Positions 1 through 11,232 of a stretch of DNA of 64,000 bases are shown one piece after another. Where the stretch lies: the NCBI GenBank assembly GCA_034638255.1, contig JAWPGT010000090.1, forward strand, positions 1-64,000. Direction: 5' to 3'. Every line of letters begins with the position of its first letter. The first letter of the stretch is position 1. This stretch comes from Coprinus comatus. Taxonomy: Eukaryota > Basidiomycota > Agaricomycetes > Agaricales > Agaricaceae. Below the pieces are notes generated by a model. That model had not been told where the DNA came from. It worked only from the letters and a program-made list of their open reading frames with translations, and did no database searches. The position numbers and the translations under genes are program-made.

Positions 1-130
1 CAACTCTTTCTCTTTGGATTCCTCGCTAGGTATATTGTATCTGTTCTGTAATATGTTTCTGATCAAATATAACTTTGGATTCCTTGCTAGTTGTCGGGCC
101 GCTTGTCACCGACGTGAGTCGCCCTTACAA
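1..130 (-). repeat. Partial LTR (family of 22127-22491), cut by window edge
   Basis: These bases are a close inverted copy of the first ~130 bp of the LTR at 22127-22491. The inner edge is the terminal CCCTTACA, which is the complement of the TGTAAGGG start of the other copy. The rest of the LTR lies left of the window, so neither its target duplication nor its parent element can be judged. Confidence 0.75.
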
Positions 131-263
131 TACCTTGACTTGCAGTCACAATTGAGGGTGATTGTTTTGAATATGCATCAATATATACTTTATCATTACA
201 GACATGCTTATGTTGCATGTTTTGGAATGATTTACCACACATAGTGCACTGTGGCCACTTTGT
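131..263 (-). pseudogene. Possible exon fragment with a C2HC zinc-finger-like motif
   Basis: Read on the minus strand after a plausible acceptor (CTTTAG), one frame encodes a peptide with Cys-x2-Cys, then GKSF, then a His and Cys spaced like a C2HC finger (CTMCGKSF ... HKHVC). The frame then runs into the LTR at 1-130 and stops. It could be the N-terminal finger of a DNA transposase or an unrelated transcription-factor exon. The piece is too short to assign, and the reading may be chance. Confidence 0.25.
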
Positions 264-297
264 CTAAAGTTAAATTGTGAATTGTTAGTATAGTTTT

Positions 298-763
298 TGT
301 TATGAACATCAGTACATCACTGGATTATTTTAAGGAAATGCCAGAAATACCGATCAACTCTATTTCCAATTGAACTATTATTAATTCACACTAGTTACTC
401 AGCCAAGCTATAATTAGTGCAATTATATATTTAGTATAGTTATTTTCTTTCTATCTCATCTCATCCCTTTCGCTCTTACTAGTTTCATATTTACTTATTA
501 TGAGTTTCACCTTTGCTACAAGTTTTGGTAGGAGAAGGGATAGTTATACATTTCATCTTCATTTCACATATTATTGGACTTATTTGTAGACAGTATAAAT
601 AGTTGCTTGTATTAGCCCTTGAAGTCTCAAGCTTCAAGTTGGTTAACTTCTAATCTACTCATTCTACGACCTTCTGCCTGAACACCAGAACAGTAGTTTA
701 ACTTGTAGAGATTGAACGCCTGTCTCGAGCGGCTTAGTGCCCAAGAGATCTAGGATCATAACA
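298..763 (+). repeat. gypsy-1 5' LTR (466 bp)
   Basis: It starts TGTTATGAAC and ends GATCATAACA, so it has TG..CA termini. The partner copy is 16717-17170. A TATA-like stretch (CAGTATAAATAG) near 590-601 is a candidate promoter. The two LTRs differ by a 12-bp indel and about ten substitutions by hand count, about eight of them at CG versus TG/CA. Confidence 0.88.
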
Positions 764-1223
764 ATAACTTGAAGCTTTTCCTACCCCTGTTCATCTTCCT
801 CTGGGTTCTACGCTTTATTGCTATTACACCAGTCCCTGTCCTAGTCATCATGCTCTATCGCTGTCCTCTAGTTCATCTGCTCTGATGTTATGCTCCATTG
901 CTATCTGAAGACACCCTCGTCAAGTATTCAAGCCCTGTCACTGTCTCTTGACTTACCCAAAGAATCCACTTGTGTAGCCCGTTGGCGATTTGACACAAGT
1001 TACCCCGAACCCGCTCGTGTAGCCTCTTGGCGATTTGACATGATATATTCCAGTAGGAATCCATCCCTCATAACCCTCGACTCTAACAGTTCCTGGTCTA
1101 CCACCACCACTGAGAAGAGTCTTATTCAACTGTCCTTTATCAGTACAACCACCAACTACTTTGTACTACCCTTCTGACCTCGCACCACCACTGGATACGC
1201 TCAGCCAACTTATCACTGGTTCA
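764..1223 (+). other. gypsy-1 leader, non-coding, with a short imperfect direct repeat
   Basis: This is the untranslated leader between the 5' LTR and gag. No standard tRNA-complementary primer site (TGG..) is visible directly after the LTR. Two imperfect copies of a ~27-bp unit containing TTGGCGATTTGACA lie at about 974-1000 and 1017-1043. Confidence 0.5.
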
Positions 1224-2497
1224 ATGACTACTTCGAGAAGGCTATCCACCAGACAAAGTGACCCGAACCTACCTTCATTTAATCGCAGAGCAACACATAC
1301 GCCTGACAACACCTCACCTCCGAACCCTACCCATCACCAAACAGCCCCAATACCACCACTACCCCCACCCCCACCAGGCCCAAATCCAGCAATGGCAGGA
1401 AATCCACCAGCACACTGTCCCCTCAAACTCCCGAATCCCGAGTACTTCACAGGCAGTCATTCCACATATGAAAGATGGAAAGAATCCCTCGACCTGTTCT
1501 ACCTCGCAGACCAAGACAGATTCCACAATGATGAAACAAAAATCATCTTCACACTCGCCTTATTGGTTGGACTGGCAGCCACCTGGAAAGCAACGTTCTT
1601 ACAGTCAAAATGGGATGCTACCAATAGTGTCTACAACTTTGGCACATGGAACACTTTTGTCACTGCCCTCGAAACAAGTTTCCGACCAGCCAATTGCACG
1701 TATGACACCATGGAGAGATTGGCACATATCAAACAAGGAACTCGCACAGTGGACAAGTACATCTCAGAATTCAGAGCCCTTGCCACGGAAGCAGGTGTCA
1801 TGGCAGACACACAGACAATTTATCACTTCCGAGAAGGCATCAACCCAGCCCTCGGCAACATTGCAATTCTCTCAGGACCCACCAACACACTCACAGCATG
1901 GGAAAATGCAGCCTGCTGTGCCGACCACATACTTCGAGCTCAACGAAAGTATAGTGAGAAACACCCAATTCAACTGAAAGCTACATTTTATCCGTGCTCT
2001 CAGCATCACAAAGTTCAAAACTTTTGTCAATCGAACCCTGTCCCATGTTACGTTCCGCTACCCTCTTACCCGAAAGACCCAAATGCCATGGATATCGACT
2101 ATATCCAGAAAGCAATCTACAACATCCACATCGACGAAGATGAGAATGAGGAAATCAATTATGTCAATTCATATGACGAAGAAGCTGAAGAAGAAGAACC
2201 ACAGGAACCAATGGACCCCAAAGAAATGATGGCTGCAATCATTGATCGCATCTTCACCGATGAACAGAAGAAGGACTTCCATGATGGCAAGTGATTCTTT
2301 TGTAAGAAAACTGGACCCAAATACAATAATCATGGAAACACCAATTTCCGAAAAGGGAAATATCAATCAAATCTAATGCAACAAATTAATAACCTTGTCA
2401 CCAACACAAGTGAAGAAGAAGTTGCAGAAGTTTATGACCACTTTTCTCAACAGGATGAAGGATCATCCTATGCCGAAGAAATAAAGGATTTTGCTTG
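1224..2497 (+). pseudogene. gypsy-1 Gag (retrotransposon gag, degraded zinc knuckle)
   Basis: This encodes the structural protein of the gypsy particle. The first ATG in the frame is at 1224; the open frame upstream has no ATG. The product starts with a Ser/Pro-rich region, then a gag core with a Trp-containing block (TYERWKESLDLFYLADQ), then the typical AMDID motif before an acidic tail rich in Glu. An in-frame TGA at 2292-2294 is followed by FFCKKTGP in the same frame, which looks like a nucleocapsid CCHC knuckle that has lost residues. The frame ends at 2497 and pol continues in another frame. Compared with gypsy-2 (35.6-37.1 kb) the architecture is the same. Confidence 0.8.
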
Positions 2498-4947
2498 AAG
2501 AGACTAGCCACCACATCTAGATCTCAGGATTTGTATTCTCAGACTGCTGCTACCCCTATTTATCAATCTTTGACTTCCATTCCGACATCTACACCGGCCT
2601 TACCGATAGATGCTGTACAGTTACATGGAATTGGATCTCAATCTATTTATGTTCCCACACATTCAACAAGTGCAGCTCAGAGAAATACTAAAAGCATGGA
2701 CATCCTTGCCCTGATAGACTCAGGAGCAGGAGGAAATTTCATCGACCCAGCACTTGTACAAAAATACAATTGGCCCATCAAGAAACTGGATAAACCAATT
2801 ACAGCTTACAATGCCGATGGAACCAAAAATGGAATTTGCAACTACTATTGCCCAATAATAAGCAAGATTAATGGACGACTTACTCGAGTACAAGCCAAAG
2901 TAATAGGCCTTGGAAAACCATGAATCATCTTAGGATTCCCATGGTTGCAAGAACACAACCCAGATATTAATTGGAAAGAGAAAACTCTTTACTGGAGAGA
3001 AGAAGACAAGAATAAAACCTGCTATGAAAGTCTTATCCAAACCATCTCCAAAAATCAAGTACAGATTAATCAAGTACTCCTTGACAAAGAAAATTCAGTG
3101 GAAATTAATGTCAAAACCTCTCATTCCCACACTATTGCTCAACAACATGGAGAAAAGAAAGATGATAACCCTTATTGAGTAGTTCCACCCGAATTCCATC
3201 CCTATCTCAAAATCTTCAACAAGAAAGCCTCCGAACAATTCCCTTCTAAAAGACCCTGGGAACACAAAATTGAAATGAAGAACACATTCAAACCCATTTC
3301 AATGAAACCCTATCGACTTTCTCCTATTGAAGAAGAAGAACTCAATAAATTCCTTGATGAGAACCTCAAAAAAGGCTATATTCACCCCTCTGAATCACCA
3401 ATGGCCTCACCATTCTTTTTTGTTGCCAAGAAAGATGGAAAATTAAGACCATGTCAAGATTACTGGTACCTAAATGAGCATACAATCAAGAATGCTTATC
3501 CTATTCCCCTCATTTCATCCATTCTCGACAAACTCAAAGGCTCAAAATGGTTCACAAAACTCGATGTATGCCTTGGATATAACAACATCTGTATCCAAAA
3601 TGGAGATCAATGGAAAGCCGCATTCAAAACACATAGAGGATTATTCGAACCAACCGTAATGTTCTTTGGCATGTGTAATTCCCCCACCACCTTTCAAGCA
3701 ATGATGGATGCACTGTTCCGCAAACTCATTGATAAAGGAGGAGTTATAGTCTATATGGATGATATCCTCATTCATGCAAAGACCAAAGAAGAACTACGAT
3801 GTCTTACCAAAGAAGTTCTAAAAATCCTCCTAGACAATGATATATTCCTCAAAACCGAAAAATGTGAATTCGAAAAACAACAACTCGAATATCTAGGAGT
3901 AGTCATCACTCCAGATCAAGTCTCTATGGACCCAGCCAAACTCAAAGGAATTGAACAATGGCCTGTTCCCAAGTCCATCCGAGATGTTCGAAAATTTATT
4001 GGATTCTGCAATTTCTACAGGAAATTCATTCATCAGTACTCAACCCTCACTGCCCCACTCAATGCATTAACATCAAAAACTAAAACATTTGAATGGACAT
4101 CAATCTGTCAAAAAGCATTTGAAGACCTCAAAAGTCGATTTCTCAAAGAACCCATCCTTATGGTTGCAGACCAAACTAAACCTTTCGAAATCGAATGCGA
4201 CGCTTCAGCCTTTGCTACTGGAGCTGTCCTCCTTCAAAGAGACATAAATGGAGTTAAACACCCTGTAGCCTATCACAGCAAAACACTCTCACAACCTGAA
4301 CAAAATTATCACTGTTCAGAACAAGAATTCCTCGCTATAATCCATGCTCTCAAAGAATGGAGATATTACATTGAAGGCTCCCCCATGAAAATGATCATTT
4401 GGTCTGACCACGAAAATCTAAAATGATGGAGAAAACCAGAAGACCTAAACCATTGATAAGCACGATGGACCGCCTATTTACAACGATTCAATATCGAGAT
4501 ACACCATATCCCTGGAAAGAAGAATGGACCCGCAGATTCATTATCCCGCCGCCTGGATCACACTCCAGCCCTTCACGACAATCACAATGTTGTCACTATG
4601 CCAACTTCATTATTCAATAATGAAAACAACAATGAAACCAGATCAGAAATATCCCGAAATGAAAATCCCGATAAAACCGGATCAAAATCATCCCAAAAAG
4701 GAAATTTCACTAAAAGCTTAAAAGCTAAACTACTTAATGCCACCTCCTATTCAATGCTACTCCCGAAATTAACTTCATCAATCAAAGAAGTTACCACATC
4801 TATAAATATCATAGATGAAACCCTTATGAAACAAATCAAGGAGAAGACCCTGAATCAGAAGACACTTCCCAATCAACCACCTTACAACACTGATGACGAT
4901 GAGATTCCCCGATTCAACGGAAAAGTCGTTATCCCCAATGATCTCAC
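2495..4947 (+). pseudogene. gypsy-1 Pol, first part: protease, reverse transcriptase, RNase H
   Basis: One frame runs through this stretch, broken by TGA at 2921, 3176, 4424 and a TGA-TAA pair near 4454. The aspartic protease has its catalytic DSGA motif (ALIDSGAGGNFIDP) near 2710. The RT follows, with FFFVAKKDGKLRPC, FGMCNSP and the catalytic YMDDILIH near 3755. RNase H has ECDASAFATGAVL near 4195 and the HSKTLSQPEQNYH region. At 2921 the sequence GKP-stop-IILGFPW corresponds to GKPRIILGFPW in gypsy-2, so the stop replaces an Arg codon. The reading frame carries on across the copia insertion into the integrase at 11233. Confidence 0.88.
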
Positions 4948-4952
4948 AATAC
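4948..4952 (+). repeat. Target-site duplication AATAC, left copy (copia insertion)
   Basis: AATAC directly precedes the LTR at 4953 and is repeated directly after the second LTR at 11228-11232. Confidence 0.95.
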
Positions 4953-5170
4953 TGTTAAAACAAGAGCGTAGCATGTATGCTAAGGTAGGTACGACTTAGA
5001 CTTACTGAGGGTGGTTGTTGAGGTAGAAAAGAACTTAAGTATATAATGCAACTACTACAAGGTTTATATACATTAATGCAATGGTCTGTGCGAGAACATA
5101 TTTGAGTCACATGTTCATCTAGCGTAATGCCATTAGAGAATGTCATTGTAGAACTATTAATAGTTCAACA
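4953..5170 (-). repeat. copia 3' LTR (218 bp)
   Basis: It starts TGTTAAAACA and ends AGTTCAACA. It is nearly identical to 11010-11227. On the minus strand it lies downstream of pol, so it is the 3' LTR. Confidence 0.95.
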
Positions 5171-5184
5171 CTCCCCTGAATTTG
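5171..5184 (-). other. copia polypurine tract
   Basis: On the minus strand the bases just before the 3' LTR read CAAATTCAGGGGAG. This is a purine-rich tract in the position where plus-strand DNA synthesis is primed. Confidence 0.7.
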
Positions 5185-5206
5185 AACATGGCAGCTTAGA
5201 AGCACC

Positions 5207-8200
5207 CTATGTTGAGGACATATTATTTGAGTGCTTGGCAGCGCTATATGTGGGATTAGAAAACTCCAACCCGTAATAGTTATCACGGAAGTATTCAAAC
5301 TTCACACGTCCGAGATTCTTCGTGAGAAGATCTGCAGGGTTCTCAGTGCCTGGGATAAAATAGAGCTGAACCTTCTTTTCATCAATTACTTGACAAATGA
5401 AGTGGAAAATGATATCTATGTGTTTTGATCTCTTTTCGATGGCAGGGTTTTGTGCGATAAAGAGAGAGCCCATATTGTCTCCACAAATATCCATTGGTTC
5501 ATTGTTGTGTAAACCAAGTTCAGTCATTAGGCTTCTGATCCAGATGGACTGACGACTACAATCGGAAATAGCCATGTACTCAGCCTCTGTGGACGATAAT
5601 GCAATAGTCTTCTGTGATCGACTAACCCAGGCTACTGGGCAGGATGCAACAGTTGACAGATAACCAGTTTGGGATCTTCGAGTAGAAGGATCACTAGCCC
5701 AATCAGAATCACTGTAAGCGATAAAGCCCTCATTACCAGAACCATCAAGCATCATTCGGTATTCCCGAGTCGCTAAGAGATATCTGCAAATGTAGAGAGC
5801 TCTATGTAAATGTTCTTCTGTAGGGTTATGAGAATGTTGACTAAGCTTAGTCACAGCGAACGAAATGTCCGGACACGTGCCAATAGCAATGTACAACAGT
5901 GATCTGATCACCTGTTGGTACCTAGAACGGATGGAGGAGTTGATCGGCTTGTCGTTAGGAACTGGATAGTACCCTTCTGGCAGCGGAGTTCGCGCCGGTT
6001 TGGTATCACAGTCTGAGCCAGTGATTTTAAACCTTTCCAGGATCTTTTCTAAATAAGCACATTGATCAAGATAGATCTTTCGATTAGCTCAATCTCTCCT
6101 GATGCACATACTGAGAAATGCTTTGACTTCTCCAAGGTCGCGGCATTCCCACTTTTTCATGAACTCTCCTTTAAGCTTTTTAAGCAGGGCGGAGTCATTT
6201 CCCATGAAAAGTATGTCGTCAACGTACATGACAGCAATGACAAACTTGCCATCTTTTTGACAATAAATATAGATACCGGCATTGGATTCACATCGCTTGA
6301 AACCTAGTTTGTTCATGGAAGATGCCATCTCCTTCCACCAGGCCAAGCTGGCTTGTTTAAGGCCATACAATGCACGTCGTAACCTCCACACCATATGTTC
6401 CTTGCCCTTAAGTTTGAAACCTTCGGGTTGATCCATATAGATTTCCTCATCCAGTTTGCCATAGAGATATGCTGTCTTTACATCGACAGACTCAATGTCC
6501 CAGTCTTCAAGGGCGGCTAACCCGAGCAGGATTTGAGCGGACTCATATCGTACTACTGGAGAAAATAATTCATCAAAATCGATGCCCTCGACTTGAGAAA
6601 ATCCTTTAGCAACTAGTCTAGCACGTTTGCGACCGTCACTTTTTTCATTAAAGACCCATCTATTTTTTACAGTTTTCCTTCCTTCCGGAAGTTTCACCAA
6701 CTCGTAAACTTCTCGCTTTTTAAGCGCTGCTAGTTCTTCGAGACAAGCTTCGTGCCAGTGTTTACGTTCCTCCGGATTCAATTTTACAAGATCATGGAAT
6801 TGCTCAGGAACTGTAGTTGAACTTGCTTTTGCCAATAGAAATTTCATCAATTCTAACCCCCCTTCCTTAGTTATCCATTGAATCTTGCAATCTGCATCTT
6901 CTTCCATTGCATCAGGATTTTGTTCCTTCGCATATCCCCTTGAGGCATCCTCATGTTGTCTGTGTATTTCATCGCGACGTTCTTGGATTTCCTCGGGTGG
7001 AATTGGACGTGGATCTGCTTTGGGGCGATCTCGTTGATTGCGGATTCTAAAATCGTGTCCACGGAGACGAACTCTCCCCTGAGGTGGTAGAGGTTCATTG
7101 TGATTATAGTCTCGTAGGATCTCAGACGGATGTGTTCTCTCCCCATAAATGTTTCCTTCTCTAAACGGAACAAACTTTTCTTGGCCAGAACGGCGAGGTA
7201 AAGGTTCAACAGGTCTAGCAGGTCTTTCAGGTGATGGAGAAATGGGACAGGTGGAGTCAGGTCAAGGAGTAGGACTCGGACTCGGGTGATGAATAGGTGA
7301 TTCAGGATCAGCGTATGATAACGTGTCATCATCATCTTCATCAGTGACTTCCTCAACTGTTGTTTTCCTAGGAGTGGGTTTGCTCGGACTGGGAACAGGA
7401 GGTTTTTGAGAAGTAGATGGTCCAGGAATCAGACCTTGCGGTCTAGGCGGTAACGGTGTTCTATCACTGTCATCTTGTCGAGATGTGTCCATAGGATCAT
7501 CAGGATAAAGATCAGGTGTAGTATCCTCGTCATCTTCATCAGACGCCGGAGGAGGAGGATTTATTTTGGGGTTTTTAGAAGAACCGGAGTCCTTACGTTT
7601 TTCGTGATCTGGCTTGCATTTGGGATACCAGCCCTCATCGAAAATAGCTGTCTTTGCAGTATAAATAACATTTCCTTTTTGATGTCGCATGAATGTAAAG
7701 TTAGCGCCATTATAACCAAGGAAGATCATTAATTCAGATCTGGGAGATAATTTGTCATCCCTTGATTCCTTTGGAATGAAAACGTAAGCTGCACAGCCAA
7801 ACACATGAAGATCAGATAAATCTGGCTTCTTCCCTGTTACCATTTCAGTGGGAGTTTTCCATTCAAGACATTTGATGGGAGTTCGATTATAACAATGAAC
7901 TGCCGTGTTAAGGGCAAATTCCCACCAAGAATCCGGTAAGCATGCAGTAAGTTGCATGGCTTGCGCCTTTTCCTGAAGTGTGCGGTTCAGTCTTTCTGCT
8001 CTACCGTTCTGCTGGTGTATATGTGGTGCAGACGTCTCGTGTACTATCCCTTTTGAGTGAAGGAATTCCTCAAATTGTTTAGAGACATATTCACCACCAT
8101 TGTCTGTCCGGATCCGCTTAATTGTTTTACCAAATTGTTTTTCCTCAAAGGCACAAAATCTTTCAAGTGCCACAAAGGCATCAGATTTGGCTCGTAAGAG

Positions 8201-9421
8201 GAGGATCCAGGCATGGCTAGAATAGTCATCATAGAACGCCATTGCCCACTTGTACTTGTGATACAAGGCAACGGGGAATTCTAGAAGATCACTGTGGATC
8301 AATTCTAAAAATGACTTCGCTCATGTCGAAGAAGGACGATGTGCATCATCGGACATTTTGCCACAAGCACAACCATCACATACTTGACGGGAGATAGGAA
8401 TGTCAAACTCAGGTACTTTTTCCGAGTGTTTTGGGAGTTGTCGCAATACTTCCTTTCCAGGATGCGCCAATCGATGGTGCCAAAGATCATAAACAGAAAG
8501 TTTCGATGCGCAATAAGATAGCACCTGGTTTGCAGTATAGTGACGCACCAACCTAGTGTGAACATGGTGGAGGGCATCTTCCATAACTTTAAACGTTGTG
8601 ATGCGTGATGCATGCATGAACAATTTTCCGTTTGAACGAAATATGTTGGTTCTCTTTACATTTGACTCACTCCTCATTCCTTGCAGCCATAAGGCACCAG
8701 GTGAAATGATTCTAGTGGAGAGAGACTCTAAATAATTGACCGGATACAGTGGAGTCGTTCTAGTGACTCCGTCTACTTCATGTTGGAAGAGAACTTTCCC
8801 ATGACCTTTTATGGTTATGAGATTGTTGCTGGCGTCTCTGACACCACCAAATTCTCCATTCTCTAACTCAATAAAGTCAGCTATATGCGGTGTGCAATTA
8901 AAGCTAGCACCTGAATCAAGGAGCCAAATAGCAGACTCTCTAGCATAATTAGGTTTACTTTTATCTTCGCAGAAGTTGCATAAGCAATCATCAAGATGAT
9001 TCGACGATTCATCACTATTCTTAGGATCTTTTAAATATTTTGTCGGTAAGACAAAACGATCACAAGTAGAAACAGGAGAAGGGATCATATTCAAAACGGG
9101 AGTACAAACAGTAGTAGATGTAAAAAGAGAACTCGTAATAGTCTGACTAATGTCCGGCAGTCCAATATGGTGCTCTAGAACATGGGGTCTGATGGAGCTA
9201 TTGGTTCGTCTCCCCAAGCTTGCTTGCGGGCATCTCTGTAAGTTCCACTTAGTAATGAAGAATTCTTGAGAGAAGAAAGGAACGTACTCATTATACCATC
9301 CATCATCGACCTCGTAGTCAGCATCTGCGTCGAAGTCCGGATCATTCATATAGGCATCAGCCTCAGCGATCGCATCGGGAACATCGGAAGGTGGACATAA
9401 GAGGGAGACTGAGATCGACAC
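5207..9421 (-). pseudogene. copia Pol: protease, integrase, RT, RNase H, with three TGA stops
   Basis: One continuous minus-strand frame covers all enzymatic domains. In order they are protease (WLLDSGAS, near 8920), GAG-pre-integrase (LWHHRLAHPG ... CDGCACGK), integrase core (FYDDYSSHAW, RTDNGGEY, QQNGRAERLNRT), an acidic Pro-rich linker, RT (NRWVFNEKSDG, YVDDILFMGN near 6225) and RNase H (YSDSDWASD, SSTEAEYMA). It is interrupted by TGA at 8321-8323, 7262-7264 and 6089-6091. In each case the flanking protein is intact and an Arg (CGA) would fit. The frame opens at 9421, overlapping gag by about 75 nt in the -1 frame. Confidence 0.9.
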
Positions 9422-10725
9422 GTGGGGGACCCAGGCATAGAAACCGAAGACGAATCAACTTCCTCTTCAGGAAGGATTGTAGCAACCATCGCATCAAGGG
9501 ATGGTGGAGGTGACGGGGGAGAGGGTTCAGCCGGGCTGAAGCCAAGGCGAGCACCCATCCTTTCGAAGACCTCTGCCTTCTTTTTCTGGTACCGGGTATG
9601 ACCGACCAGGTGTCCAACCGGAGGAAGAAGAGTGGCACGAGGAGCAACATAAGGCTCAACTCCGTGCACGACAACTTCATCAGCAGCCTTTTTCAAGGCC
9701 ACTGCCTTGAGTCGGGGATCAGTAGTCTTCATCCTCTCGACGAGAGAACGAGTGGAGGAAGGTTTGTTAGTGGGAGTCGTGAAGGACTCCAGAACAGTGG
9801 GTGACAGGATCATGTTGACATTACCATCTTCTCCTTCGGCTTTGTTTGCCTTGTTGCCTCCACATTTTCCGCGTCGATGCTTCTTCTTTTTATCCTTATC
9901 CCCCCCAGAAGCATCACCGGAACTGGAGTTCTGGTTCTGATTTGGTCTAGAATTAGACCCAGAAGCATTCTGTTGTTGTTGTTGGGGCTGCTGAGGAGCG
10001 CCACCGGAGGGTTTAGAATAGGGCTTTGTACCCTTGTAGTTTTTAATGCCGGTAGAAGCAGCACAAGAAGCAGAAGCAGCTCCATGGGAATCTCGCCATG
10101 CACCCATAATTGCATCTGAGACGATCTGAACCGTGAGGTTTGAGAGGGAGTTACCATATTGAATGAGGAGGGCGGCACGAGTAGCACTCCATTGAGGAGG
10201 AATGCGAGTCATTAACATCAACGCACGGAGGATACCGGGGACATTAATTGGGGGCGAGGCTTGCTCGAGCTGCGTGAAATAATTTTGGAAGGTAGAGATC
10301 TCCTTCAAGGGATCATTCACACCAGATAACCAAAAAGAATCTGCAGAAGCATACAGTTCGTAGGCTGCACCTGCCGAAAAAGTGCCATAAACTCGTCTCA
10401 GGTGTATCCAGAGACCATCAGAGGTTGTTTCACCATGCTGGAGCATGTCATCGCTCAATCGGGACTTTAACATCCCAAGGGCAAATGCCTCACAATTATC
10501 AAACTTTTGAATTTCATCAACGTTCGTGGGGGGTACCATAGCAGTAGTGGCGGTTGCGGGGGAACCACCAACGGCTGCAGGCCTTGTGGCGCTGCCGTCG
10601 ATCATTCTCGCTACACACCATCCATCCATGTGGATCATATTGGCAATTGACAAAACACGTGCTTCCCACACTTGGTAGTTAGCAGTGCCTGTGAGAACCG
10701 GGATCGAGGGGATCAAAGCGGCCAT
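9346..10725 (-). CDS. copia Gag
   Basis: The nucleocapsid-type polyprotein of the copia element. The ATG whose last base is 10725 gives MAALIPSIPVLTGTANYQVW, a typical copia Gag start (LTGTANYQVWEARV), and is preferred over the longer frame that reaches into the LTR. The middle is a UBN2-like gag helix region (LKSRLSDDM, LWIHLRRVYG). The C-terminal part has a Gln run, an Asn/Ser-rich stretch and a basic patch (DKKKKHRRGKCGG); no complete CCHC knuckle is seen. The frame ends at 9346 within the start of pol, so Pol expression would need a -1 shift, or an indel separates the frames in this copy. Confidence 0.8.
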   Translation of the reverse strand: MAALIPSIPVLTGTANYQVWEARVLSIANMIHMDGWCVARMIDGSATRPAAVGGSPATATTAMVPPTNVDEIQKFDNCEAFALGMLKSRLSDDMLQHGETTSDGLWIHLRRVYGTFSAGAAYELYASADSFWLSGVNDPLKEISTFQNYFTQLEQASPPINVPGILRALMLMTRIPPQWSATRAALLIQYGNSLSNLTVQIVSDAIMGAWRDSHGAASASCAASTGIKNYKGTKPYSKPSGGAPQQPQQQQQNASGSNSRPNQNQNSSSGDASGGDKDKKKKHRRGKCGGNKANKAEGEDGNVNMILSPTVLESFTTPTNKPSSTRSLVERMKTTDPRLKAVALKKAADEVVVHGVEPYVAPRATLLPPVGHLVGHTRYQKKKAEVFERMGARLGFSPAEPSPPSPPPSLDAMVATILPEEEVDSSSVSMPGSPTCRSQSPSYVHLPMFPMRSLRLMPI

Positions 10726-10990
10726 GAGAGATGTTTGGAGATAAAATTCTACAACAAAACATGTGTCAGATCTATGAACTAAAGCTGCACTACATGCACT
10801 ATGTTCTACAGAGCTATGTGCTGCCCGTCTAACCGAGTATGGTAAGGGTATGCATAGAGTACACTGATGGGTCAAATGTCTTGAGTGAGCGGAACTCGGA
10901 CTTCCCTCACAGGTGAATCCAGCTTTACCCTCGAGCTCAGTGCTGCATGGTGAGTAGTACTCATCAAGTGTGCGTCGTGAGTCGTACAGG

Positions 10991-11009
10991 CTAACTGGGG
11001 CCCATAACC
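10991..11009 (-). other. copia primer-binding site, complementary to initiator tRNA-Met interior
   Basis: Directly after the 5' LTR on the minus strand the sequence reads GGTTATGGGCCCCAGTTAG. It resembles the copia-type site complementary to the anticodon-stem region of initiator tRNA-Met (CTGGG..CATAACC). Copia elements of this type prime from a half-tRNA cut in the anticodon loop. Confidence 0.75.
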
Positions 11010-11227
11010 TGTTAAAACAAGAGTGTAGCATGTATGCTAAGGTAGGTATGACTTAGACTTACTGAGGGTGGTTGTTGAGGTAGAAAAGAACTTAAGTATA
11101 TAATGCAACTACTACAAGGTTTATATATGTTAATGCAATGGTCCGTGCGAGAACATATTTGAGTCACATGTTCATCTAGCATAATGCCATTAGAGAATGT
11201 CATTGTAGAACTATTAATAGTTCAACA
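11010..11227 (-). repeat. copia 5' LTR (218 bp)
   Basis: Partner of 4953-5170; TG..CA termini. It is followed on the plus strand by the right target duplication AATAC at 11228-11232. Confidence 0.95.
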
Positions 11228-11232
11228 AATAC

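Larger units (their letters stand above)
4953..11227 (-). mobile_element. Ty1/copia retrotransposon, full length, nested in gypsy-1
   Basis: This 6275-bp element has 218-bp LTRs at both ends (4953-5170 and 11010-11227) and an exact 5-bp target duplication. Gene order on the minus strand is gag, protease, GAG-pre-integrase, integrase, RT, RNase H, which is the copia order. A half-tRNA primer site and a polypurine tract lie in the expected places. The LTRs differ at only six positions by hand count, all explicable as decayed CG, so the insertion is recent relative to gypsy-1. Pol is disabled by three in-frame TGA codons. Confidence 0.95.

Noticed and set aside
9346..9421. Programmed -1 frameshift between copia gag and pol
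   Set aside because: The overlap and direction fit, but I see no slippery heptamer, and this copy is already mutated. An indel is equally likely.
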